Shown here one piece after another: positions 1 to 6,135 of a DNA stretch of 7,201 nucleotides (position 1 is its first letter; every line of letters starts with the position of its first letter). The position numbers and the translations under genes were made by a program. Source of the DNA: an uncultured Collinsella sp. (lineage in GTDB: Bacteria; Actinomycetota; Coriobacteriia; Coriobacteriales; Coriobacteriaceae); assembly GCA_900757235.1 (NCBI GenBank), contig CAAENB010000080.1, forward strand, positions 1-7,201, in the 5' to 3' direction. Below the pieces are notes generated by a model that was not told the DNA's origin, made no database searches, and saw only the letters and a list, made by a program, of their open reading frames with translations.

Positions 1-218
1 CCGCGTTCGCGCTTGTTATTGCCGCAATGCGCTGTGTCGCTGAGGCGCAGATCGTACCGCTCGAAAGCGTCTTTTGGTTGGCGAACCTGGCCACGGGCGT
101 GTTCTGCGGTGCGACGATTTTCGCGGCCACGTTTGCTGTCCTGTGTGCAACGTTTTTCACGGCGAAAAGACGCCGTGCCAAGCTCGAGGCAGAACTCGAC
201 TCCTCAGACGACATCTAA
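1..218 (+). CDS. C-terminal end of an unrecognised membrane protein (5' partial)
   Basis: The reading frame is open from the left edge (first full codon at 3) to a TAA at 216-218, so only the last 71 residues are seen. They show the end of one hydrophobic stretch (AFALVIAAM), a short linker, then a strong membrane helix of about 25 residues (roughly FWLANLATGVFCGATIF through LCATFF). A basic cluster, TAKRRRAK, follows directly, and the end is acidic (ELDSSDDI). The positive cluster after the last helix suggests a cytoplasmic C-terminus by the positive-inside rule. An internal ATG at 27 is unlikely to be the start because coding continues upstream and no good ribosome binding site precedes it. 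The gene converges on the surface protein gene. The family cannot be identified from this fragment; that it is real coding sequence rests on the membrane-protein pattern and the hairpin just after the stop. Confidence 0.6.
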   Translation, partial: AFALVIAAMRCVAEAQIVPLESVFWLANLATGVFCGATIFAATFAVLCATFFTAKRRRAKLEAELDSSDDI

Positions 219-223
219 TGCGC

Positions 224-261
224 AATGGGCCGGCTCTGGGTATCCAGAACCAGCCCATTTT
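224..261. terminator. Hairpin between convergent genes, probable terminator
   Basis: Arms 224-239 and 244-259 pair around the tetraloop GTAT. On the + strand 14 of 16 positions pair, with C-A mismatches at 231/252 and 234/249, and the stem runs into TTTT at 258-261, as in a short intrinsic terminator for the membrane-protein gene that ends 5 bases earlier. In a - strand transcript the two mismatches become G-U pairs, so all 16 positions pair, but no U-tract follows on that side. It lies between two convergent stop codons and probably serves both transcripts, the + strand one more canonically. Confidence 0.65.
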
Positions 262-308
262 GATGTTCGATTAGCCGAGTCAGCGCCTCTCACAAAAGTA
301 AGTAGGAG

Positions 309-3300
309 CTAGCGAGGCCTATCCGAATTGACCTCATTGGCGGTGTCGGTTTCGAGCGCCGTGCGGCGGGCGCTGTAGGCGACGAGGCCGGCGCCTGCCG
401 CGGCGAGTGCTGCAGCGGCTGCCGTAAGGGGAGCGTTGACATCGCCCGTGCCCGCAAGTGCGCCCGCTTTTCCGGAGCGCTTGTTATTGTCGTGGTCCTT
501 GCCACTGCCGGAGCTGCTTCCGCCGGAGCCGCCGCCCTCGTCAGTACCGCCGCCACTTGAGCCACCATCGCCGTCCGCCGGCATCGGGGCGTCGTGAAGT
601 CCTGTCGTATCCGCGCTATCGCATACGCCGACCTGAATTTCTGAGCGTTCGCATGCCGCGTCGGGCACATGAAGCTCGTGCAGTACGGCACCCAGCGCCG
701 AGTTTGCGCCCGGTCGGATTTCCTTGAGCGTTACGGGATCGAGCGCCACCAGGTCACGCGCCTTCGCATACAGCGTTACGCGTTTGCCCACTTCGTCGCT
801 CCAACTCTCGGGGATGGCGAAGCTCATGCGGAACTGTGCCGTGCAACCCGGTGCCAGCACGGCGTTGCCGTTGTCGGCTACCAGCGGGTGCGTTGCAAAA
901 CATGCGCCCAGCGTCTCGAGCGCGTACTTCACGTGTGCCATGTCGTTGGCCGAAGCGTCTTCGGCAAGCTCTGGATCGTGGATCGAAGCCATGCGTGCGT
1001 TCGCTCCGAATCCGATGGATGCGCTGGAGAACGGCTGGCTGGAGCCCTCTCGGTACAGATCGATCGTGCCGGCGGTCAGCAAAGTGTTGCCGTCGTTTCG
1101 CACCGTGACCATGAAGGACTCGCCTGCTGCTCCGGGCACCACCGCGCCCGAGGTAGCGACCGCGCCCGTCGGAGTGGCACACGCCACCAAGGGCACTTCG
1201 ATGCCGTGCAGCTCTGCCTCGCTCTGCTCCGCGCTCACAATGTGCGTGGCGAGCGCGGAGAGAATGCCTCCCGACGTCAAAAATGCCGTTATCTGATCGA
1301 CGGGATGGTCCAGCTCGCACATCACGAACGGCTCCGTGAACAGATCGCCTGCCAAGGTGCTGGCGAAGATGCGGAAGTGCTTGCCCATCACTGCTACCGG
1401 GTTGCCTTCTTCGTCGTAGGTTTGTCCCACCTTGCCATCGGTGTTCTCTACATAGAGCACGCACCTGCCGTTGTTGCTCACGCTAAACGATGCCGGGCCA
1501 CAGCCTGCGGCACCCACGGGCCGCGTTGCAAATGCCGATGCGCCTCGCGTCCAAGTAATATGCTGCAGTTGCTCGTTGACGGTTGCCAAAAAGCCCGTGT
1601 GCTGCGGCCACGGCACCGCACGGGGTACTGTGACATCTGGTGGCATAACGCCCCAGCCCGCAATGGACTGGCCGATCACGGCGTACGATGCGCAGCCGCA
1701 ACCGTCTGCGGTCTCGTACGCAACGGGCACCACCATTTTGCCGTTGATATTCTCGGGCTCGCCCAGCTCGATACTCGACGGTGCTTGCGGAAAGCGGAGA
1801 ACTTGGCGGAACGTCAGGCTATCGCCCGAAACGCCCGACCACAGGGTAAAGCACTCCAGCGCAACCTCAGCCCCGTTGCCGAGCGCCTTTTCTGCGGTGG
1901 TTCCGCGGCGGTGGAGGTAGGCACCCGACAGGCGTCCGTCGACCAGCGTCTTGCCTACCGTGATGCGCGGGCACTGCAGGCAATGGTAGCCATCCTCTTG
2001 CATGCGGCCGCGCGAGATGCTGCGCCATGACGTATGCGACACCACGCGGATCTCGTCATTACTTATGCGCAGGCGCACAACGGACAGTATGCCGGCTGTG
2101 CTTGCCGTATCGAAAAGGGTGTTGTCGCCGGCGGGGCGCTCGCCCGAGACCAGCAGCACGTAGGCGTCCTGGTTTCCTCTTCCGTCCGTATATTCCACCA
2201 CGTCGAAGTCGTAATCGAATATGCCGTCGCGCTCCACGTCGCCCTCGCCAAACCCAAGGGGAAAGTCCACGGGCGTGGGAGCGGACCACGTGCCGTTTGC
2301 CTTTGTGTGCACCACCAGTCGCGAGCGGCCATTGTCGCCGTAGCGCACCGAGGCGATACGGAACAGGCATTCTACGCCGGCAATCATCGTTAGCTTCATG
2401 TGGGCTTCGCTGAGCACGCCGGAAAACAGCACGTTGTCGCTCGAGGGTTTTATGCCGCCACGCTCGTCCTCCGACACGCCGGCAGAATTGGCGTTCGGGT
2501 CCGCAACGGCGTTCGTTGCCTGTCCGATATAGGTGTACTCGTACATCGGCGCGGCATTTTCGTCGTTCTCCATCAGCGCGTGGACGAAATGTTCGACCTG
2601 TCCCGTGTCGTCGCTCTCCGCGTTCGTCTCGAGCTCAATGCGCGTGACCGCTTGATCCCAATCGCGCACGACAGGCGCGGCGTTTACGGCAGTGGCCTTA
2701 ACCTCGGCGCGTGCGAGCAGCTCGGCGTTGGTGACGATGGTGGCCGATGCGATAAACTGCGGCACACCACCTGCCTCGGCGTTGCCGGCCGAGCCGAAGC
2801 AGGCATCCAGCGTATAAGGCGTATCTCCACCCAATGCCAGCTCAGAGCGTTGGAGCACATACTGGTCGCCATTGTTCACCGACATATTCCACGAATCGAT
2901 GAGTGTGGGCCACGATCCCGACCAAGCTTTGGTGGTCCACTTGAACATGACGAACTGGAGTATCACATCGACATCGACGTCTGCACCTACGCGCAGTCGC
3001 GGAAGCTGGTGTCCATCCGCCTTCTCGTACCCAATGAACAACGTGAGGGACGCGGCGCCGCGCACGGCAGACGAGGCGACGCCTGCAACGCCGGCGCCAA
3101 AGGTGACGGCAAGCCCGATCTGGATGGTGAATGAGCCCGAGGTGTTGGAATAGTCGAGCGAAATGTTTTTAAAAAACGCCGCGCCGCTGCCGTGCGTGTG
3201 GGCACCCACGGCGAGCGCCAGTTTTGCCAGCACCCAGGGGTTGACGTTTAGGAAAAATGGCACCGGTCCTAGGGTAAACTGCTCGGTCCAATTGAGGTCG

Positions 3301-4676
3301 GTTCTTACCTGGAAGAGGGCCTTAATATTGCCGTATGCGGGGTCGTTGTTGTTGCCCCAGGTTTTGCCCACCCAATCGTAGGCGAGCGAGCCGTACAGCT
3401 GCGTGGCGATATCCATCGTGAACAGCAGCGTGCAATGGTGGCGAAGGAGCTTGGTGTTTCTTGGATCGGTGCCCGAACCGGCACTCATGCTCTTGTACTG
3501 ATTCCACTTCCCCTCCATCTCGTCGAGGTAGCGGTTTGCCTGCTTGGCGCCCGACTCACGCGGCGATTTCTTCCAGTATTCCGGATCAGGGTTGCCCGAA
3601 TCGTTCATGTAGCTGGCTGGTTTGTATCCTCCGCCAAACAGCACGTACCCGGCAAACGAGAAATCGAACAGAATGGGGAACGAGGGCATCCAGCACGTGA
3701 ACTTATTGCCGCCGATGCCGGGAAACGCCGCCGGAAAATCAAACGGAGTGATCTCTTGGTCCATGGTAGTGGGAATGATGGTGGTCGAGCCCGATTCCGC
3801 CTTTGCGGCCGGCGCGGTGACAACGGCCATGGGGGAGGAGAGTGTATAGGTTTTGCCCTGATAGTCGAGGACAAAGCGCAGCTTGCATCCTTCCTCCAGA
3901 AGGTTTGACGCTGCATCGAGGAACTTGTCTTCGAGTGTGAACGTCGCCAGATTATCCGTGCCCGATGCGCTGGCCTTGACTTGGCCAATCTGCGTGACGG
4001 TTTCGGGTGAGCTGCCCGCGGCAGGCGTCACTTTATTGATATGTAACGTTGCCTGCCCGCCCTGCGGCAGATGGGCCTGCACGGTAAAAGCGTGCGTGTT
4101 GGGCTGGTCGTTTGCCGTGTCGTCCTTCGGCATTGCCATAAACGTGGCGTCGGCGTACTGGATGTCCCATTCGTCGAATGTGAGCTGGCAAAAGTACGGC
4201 TCGCCATCGGAGAGCGGACGTGTGGGTGCGGTAATGGCGGTGCCGCCTTGGACACGCGCGAGGGGAATCTCGACATCGCGGTAGCCCGCCATGCTAATGG
4301 AGATGCCGCCGTTAAAGTCGTACGCGTCGAGAGGCGTCGCCTCGTCCACGTAGCCTTCCGAAAGTGGCGCGATCTCAAAGATGGCCGTGCCTTCGTCATC
4401 GGTCGTGGCGGCGAGCTGCTTGCCTGCGGCGTAGCGCGACGTGAGCGTGACCTTGGCGCCTGCGATGGGCGTATTCTTGTTGGCGACGTCGACCACGACC
4501 ACACCGAACATGGTGCGCGAGAGCACGAGCACCCTGAAGGGTTCTTTTTCATCGGCATAGGCTTCGGTGGGTGCGAACGGCAATATGAAGGCGTTTTCGC
4601 TTCCCGGCACGCGCGGCAACATAATGCTCGCTAACGAGGACGCTCCGGCGACAAGTAACGAACGGCGATCAAGCAT
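309..4676 (-). CDS. Giant sortase-anchored surface protein, function unknown
   Basis: A 1455-residue exported protein, predicted to be linked to the cell wall. Residues 1-41 form a signal peptide with a twin-arginine start (LDRRSLLVAG) and an AYA/DE cleavage site. Residues about 55-140 resemble a carboxypeptidase-regulatory or Cna-B-like beta-sandwich (PIAGAKVTLTS, then TDDEGTAIFEI, then GYRDVEIPL). Residues about 195-285 look Ig-like. Residues about 305-600 are rich in aromatics and alternating hydrophobic strands, with no family I recognise. Residues about 745-1165 look propeller-like: NGRxxLxV occurs at 782 and 1069, and an Asp-box-like KANGTW at 792. Residues about 1175-1315 resemble a CARDB/Ig domain (VTVRNDGNTLL). 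A Gly/Ser linker (about 1369-1392) leads to LAGTGD (1407-1412), a hydrophobic helix and RR. The start at 4676 is chosen for its GGGAG ribosome site and intact signal peptide. No catalytic motif is evident; adhesion or glycan binding is inference. A LuxR-type regulator lies directly upstream. Confidence 0.9.
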   Translation of the reverse strand: MLDRRSLLVAGASSLASIMLPRVPGSENAFILPFAPTEAYADEKEPFRVLVLSRTMFGVVVVDVANKNTPIAGAKVTLTSRYAAGKQLAATTDDEGTAIFEIAPLSEGYVDEATPLDAYDFNGGISISMAGYRDVEIPLARVQGGTAITAPTRPLSDGEPYFCQLTFDEWDIQYADATFMAMPKDDTANDQPNTHAFTVQAHLPQGGQATLHINKVTPAAGSSPETVTQIGQVKASASGTDNLATFTLEDKFLDAASNLLEEGCKLRFVLDYQGKTYTLSSPMAVVTAPAAKAESGSTTIIPTTMDQEITPFDFPAAFPGIGGNKFTCWMPSFPILFDFSFAGYVLFGGGYKPASYMNDSGNPDPEYWKKSPRESGAKQANRYLDEMEGKWNQYKSMSAGSGTDPRNTKLLRHHCTLLFTMDIATQLYGSLAYDWVGKTWGNNNDPAYGNIKALFQVRTDLNWTEQFTLGPVPFFLNVNPWVLAKLALAVGAHTHGSGAAFFKNISLDYSNTSGSFTIQIGLAVTFGAGVAGVASSAVRGAASLTLFIGYEKADGHQLPRLRVGADVDVDVILQFVMFKWTTKAWSGSWPTLIDSWNMSVNNGDQYVLQRSELALGGDTPYTLDACFGSAGNAEAGGVPQFIASATIVTNAELLARAEVKATAVNAAPVVRDWDQAVTRIELETNAESDDTGQVEHFVHALMENDENAAPMYEYTYIGQATNAVADPNANSAGVSEDERGGIKPSSDNVLFSGVLSEAHMKLTMIAGVECLFRIASVRYGDNGRSRLVVHTKANGTWSAPTPVDFPLGFGEGDVERDGIFDYDFDVVEYTDGRGNQDAYVLLVSGERPAGDNTLFDTASTAGILSVVRLRISNDEIRVVSHTSWRSISRGRMQEDGYHCLQCPRITVGKTLVDGRLSGAYLHRRGTTAEKALGNGAEVALECFTLWSGVSGDSLTFRQVLRFPQAPSSIELGEPENINGKMVVPVAYETADGCGCASYAVIGQSIAGWGVMPPDVTVPRAVPWPQHTGFLATVNEQLQHITWTRGASAFATRPVGAAGCGPASFSVSNNGRCVLYVENTDGKVGQTYDEEGNPVAVMGKHFRIFASTLAGDLFTEPFVMCELDHPVDQITAFLTSGGILSALATHIVSAEQSEAELHGIEVPLVACATPTGAVATSGAVVPGAAGESFMVTVRNDGNTLLTAGTIDLYREGSSQPFSSASIGFGANARMASIHDPELAEDASANDMAHVKYALETLGACFATHPLVADNGNAVLAPGCTAQFRMSFAIPESWSDEVGKRVTLYAKARDLVALDPVTLKEIRPGANSALGAVLHELHVPDAACERSEIQVGVCDSADTTGLHDAPMPADGDGGSSGGGTDEGGGSGGSSSGSGKDHDNNKRSGKAGALAGTGDVNAPLTAAAAALAAAGAGLVAYSARRTALETDTANEVNSDRPR
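312..458 (-). other. LAGTG cell-wall sorting signal and C-terminal tail
   Basis: This segment encodes the last 49 residues of the surface protein: LAGTGD (first five codons at 444-458), a hydrophobic Ala-rich stretch (TAAAAALAAAGAGLVAY), the arginine pair ARR, and a further 17 mostly polar residues ending in DRPR. The order of motif, membrane helix and positive charge is the classic sortase signal. LAxTG instead of LPxTG is the form known for class E sortases in actinobacteria, so such an enzyme is the expected partner; none is encoded here. The tail after the arginines is longer and more acidic than the usual few basic residues. Confidence 0.88.
4554..4676 (-). other. Tat-like signal peptide of the surface protein
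   Basis: Residues 1-41 of the surface protein. There is a short n-region with a twin arginine (MLDRRSLL), a moderately hydrophobic core (about residues 6-20, LLVAGASSLASIML), a long c-region and AYA at 39-41 before DEKEP. The RR pair, mild hydrophobicity and total length fit the twin-arginine pathway, but the consensus is incomplete (Asp where Ser/Thr is usual and Leu where Phe is usual), so Sec export is not excluded. Confidence 0.65.
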
Positions 4677-4682
4677 CTTGGG

Positions 4683-4687
4683 CTCCC
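4683..4687 (-). promoter_or_regulatory. Ribosome binding site that fixes the surface-protein start
   Basis: GGGAG on the - strand lies 6 bases upstream of the ATG at 4676. The same frame stays open to a TTG at 4772, but that codon has no comparable purine-rich site and would place 32 polar residues before the signal peptide. Confidence 0.7.
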
Positions 4688-4712
4688 ATCCCGCAAATAT
4701 CGGTGGAAATAA

Positions 4713-4775
4713 TCCAATTTTGCGAGAAGGCGCCCCGTGGCGGTAGTGCCATTCAAGGGTCAAAATGTCCAATTT
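4713..4775. repeat. Two direct copies of TCCAATTT upstream of the surface gene
   Basis: TCCAATTT (AAATTGGA on the - strand) occurs at 4713-4720 and 4768-4775, exactly 55 bp apart, within the leader of the surface protein gene. The spacing is close to five helical turns. Paired regulator binding sites are possible; for an AT-rich octamer in a region of this size chance is also a fair explanation. Confidence 0.3.
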
Positions 4776-4782
4776 GAGCGCG

Positions 4783-4812
4783 CGAAAGCGCTAGGCCCCC
4801 GGAGCGCTTTCG
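4783..4812. repeat. Perfect 10-bp-arm inverted repeat between regulator and surface gene
   Basis: CGAAAGCGCT (4783-4792) and AGCGCTTTCG (4803-4812) are perfect reverse complements around a 10-base loop. The repeat lies 21 bases beyond the stop codon of the regulator gene, where a terminator would be expected, but no T-run follows on the - strand. It could be a weak or factor-assisted terminator, an mRNA-stabilising structure, or an attenuator controlling read-through into the surface gene. CGCTAGGC also occurs twice here, at 4789-4796 and 4816-4823. Confidence 0.6.
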
Positions 4813-4833
4813 ATACGCTAGGCAGTCTGGCCA

Positions 4834-5838
4834 CTAGCGCAACATGTGGGCAACCAGCTCGGCGCGAGTTCCGATACCAAGCTTGGCATACACTCCTGAT
4901 AGGCGGTTTTTAACGGTGCCCGGCGATACTCCCATATGGCGTGCGATTTCGGCGTTGGTCCACCCACGACAGGCGAGCATGGCCATGGTGAATTCCGTGG
5001 TCGTTAGATCGTCGGCCACGTCCTCGCCCGAATCGGGGTTGTGGATGCGCCGCCAGCCGTAGCTGAAGTGGTACGTGATCTCGATGATGCGTGCGAAGTC
5101 GTCAGGGTATTGCGTTTTTAGGCATGCCTCGATGAGCCCCTGCAAAAGGCCATGGTGTTCGCCGATGAGTTCGATAAGGCCGTCGGGACGCGCAATGTTC
5201 CAAGCAGCTCCGAAATGCGTCCTTGCAGCGTCGACGTCTTTGAGACTCATGCAGGCCATGGAAGCTGCCAGGTGCAGGAACAGTTCCGAGATGGGATAGC
5301 TTCCCTGTTTCATGATCAGGGCGTTTTCCGCCATGCCCAGACTGCGGCCATATTCGCCGCGCAGGTACAGGGCATGCGCCATCACGTAGCTGGCGAACAG
5401 TCGCAGGCCTTCGGGCAGATGCGCCGCAAGCGGATAAAACTCTTCGGCAGAATACGGGGAAGGCAAGTGCAGCAGGACGCTCGCGGCCGAGGCGAACAGG
5501 ATATGCGTGGCGTGGACGGCGGGTGATTCCTCGTCGGCCGGCGTATCGAGGATGCCAGCAAAGCAACGGCGGGCATCGGCGATACGGTTGAGCGACAGAC
5601 TGGCATATCCGCAGATAAGGCATGCGGAATAGCGCAGTGCGGGGTCGGTGGCGTCAAGATAGGGGCGTGCTGTCTTGGCGGCGAGTGCGGCCTGTCCGCG
5701 AAAGTACAGCGCTTCTGCCGTGGCGATGGCGCGTGAATCGGGGTCGGAAATGCCTGCAACCGCAGCGTCAATCTGCCCCGGCGCAAAGGCGGTGCACATC
5801 AACGGCATGGGAACGCATGGGTAGCCATCGCAGTCCAT
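4834..5838 (-). CDS. LuxR-type transcriptional regulator with helical-repeat N-terminus
   Basis: A 334-residue DNA-binding regulator. The C-terminal 57 residues (278-334) are a clear LuxR/GerE helix-turn-helix: LTTTEFTMAML, then GWTNAEIARHMGVSPGTVKNRLSGVYAKLG, then RAELVAHML. Residues about 35-260 are all-helical with tetratricopeptide-like features (ALYFRGQAALAAK, GYASLSLNRIADARRCF, ALYLRGEYGRSLGMAENAL, AASMACMSLKDVDAARTHF), as in MalT-like regulators, but with no ATPase domain and no receiver domain. The activating signal is therefore unknown; the helical region may bind a protein or small ligand. The start at 5838 has GGGAG 7 bases upstream. The frame continues upstream, antisense to the guaA gene, but that extension is not credible as protein. 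Same orientation as the surface protein gene 157 bp downstream, which is its most likely target; this is inference. Confidence 0.92.
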   Translation of the reverse strand: MDCDGYPCVPMPLMCTAFAPGQIDAAVAGISDPDSRAIATAEALYFRGQAALAAKTARPYLDATDPALRYSACLICGYASLSLNRIADARRCFAGILDTPADEESPAVHATHILFASAASVLLHLPSPYSAEEFYPLAAHLPEGLRLFASYVMAHALYLRGEYGRSLGMAENALIMKQGSYPISELFLHLAASMACMSLKDVDAARTHFGAAWNIARPDGLIELIGEHHGLLQGLIEACLKTQYPDDFARIIEITYHFSYGWRRIHNPDSGEDVADDLTTTEFTMAMLACRGWTNAEIARHMGVSPGTVKNRLSGVYAKLGIGTRAELVAHMLR

Positions 5839-5845
5839 CTTCCAT

Positions 5846-5850
5846 CTCCC
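5846..5850 (-). promoter_or_regulatory. Ribosome binding site that fixes the regulator start
   Basis: GGGAG on the - strand, 7 bases before the ATG at 5838. It supports this start over the much longer open frame reaching to 6621, and over the internal Met codons at residues 11 and 14. Confidence 0.7.
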
Positions 5851-5873
5851 AACAGCTGGCAACACTAGCAGCA

Positions 5874-5879
5874 ATTGTA
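5874..5879 (-). promoter_or_regulatory. Possible -10 box of the regulator gene
   Basis: TACAAT on the - strand, 35 bases upstream of the regulator start codon, matches five of six bases of the -10 consensus. No good -35 hexamer lies 16-18 bases further upstream, so an activator-dependent promoter, or a different promoter, is possible. Confidence 0.3.
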
Positions 5880-5960
5880 CTCTTGTTGCTCGGGACTGGA
5901 ATTTGTGGGTATCGCCTACGATTGTGCCGAACGTATAAAGGAAGAGTCTATTGGCGATGC

Positions 5961-5997
5961 TCCCAAGGTGGCTACCGAAGTCTAGCTGACCTTGGGA
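5961..5997. repeat. Inverted repeat in the divergent promoter region
   Basis: TCCCAAGGT (5961-5969) and ACCTTGGGA (5989-5997) are perfect reverse complements. Inside them GCTA (5971-5974) and TAGC (5983-5986) also pair, separated from the outer arms by a small asymmetric bulge, leaving an 8-base loop. No T-run follows on either strand, so it is not a standard terminator. It lies between the regulator start and the guaA promoter, so an operator is the simplest reading. Of the remaining 297-bp intergenic region, the rest shows only the two promoters, the palindrome and the ribosome sites. Confidence 0.55.
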
Positions 5998-6063
5998 TAT
6001 AGAAAAACTGCCGCCCCTGCAAAAAGCTCTGTCGCAGCGATGGGAAACGCATCTCGTTCTGCA

Positions 6064-6069
6064 TATAAT
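6064..6069 (+). promoter_or_regulatory. -10 box of the guaA promoter
   Basis: A perfect TATAAT lies 66 bases before the guaA start codon. The expected -35 position (about 6041-6046, TGGGAA) matches the consensus poorly. Transcription would begin near 6075, giving a leader of about 60 bases. I see no purine-riboswitch fold in that leader. Confidence 0.55.
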
Positions 6070-6072
6070 GAG

Positions 6073-6082
6073 GTCATATGAC
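6073..6082. promoter_or_regulatory. 10-bp palindrome at the guaA transcription start
   Basis: GTCATATGAC is a perfect palindrome three bases downstream of the TATAAT box, covering the predicted start of transcription. A repressor bound here would block initiation, so it is a candidate operator, but its short length means chance is possible. Confidence 0.35.
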
Positions 6083-6123
6083 GGTGCGTCTGCATACGCG
6101 CGGCGCATTTCCATCGAATCGAG

Positions 6124-6129
6124 AAGGAG
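6124..6129 (+). promoter_or_regulatory. Strong ribosome binding site of guaA
   Basis: AAGGAG lies 6 bases before the ATG at 6136. It matters because it shows that translation really begins at the ATP-pyrophosphatase part, and that the missing amidotransferase domain is not simply an overlooked upstream extension. Confidence 0.85.
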
Positions 6130-6135
6130 CTCTGC

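Noticed and set aside
13..312. A 99-codon + strand open frame at the left edge.
   Set aside because: Arg- and Ser-rich out-of-frame shadow; it overlaps the membrane-protein fragment and runs through the terminator hairpin.
669..2030. A 453-codon + strand open frame antisense to the surface protein gene.
   Set aside because: Its product is rich in Arg, His and Cys with no domain or ribosome site, as expected for a shadow of a GC-rich gene; the - strand frame has a signal peptide and sorting signal.
2400..3134. A second long + strand open frame (244 codons) within the surface protein gene.
   Set aside because: Same shadow composition, no recognisable domain and no upstream ribosome site.
4071..4634. 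A 187-codon + strand open frame opposite the N-terminal part of the surface protein.
   Set aside because: Antisense to the signal peptide and beta-sandwich region, with no independent coding evidence.
4677..4772. Alternative TTG start adding 32 residues to the surface protein.
   Set aside because: It would bury the signal peptide behind polar residues and lacks a ribosome site as good as the one at 4683-4687.
6070..6135. The guaA leader was examined for a guanine or related purine riboswitch.
   Set aside because: At about 60 bases it is short, and I see neither the conserved core nor the three-helix pairing expected.
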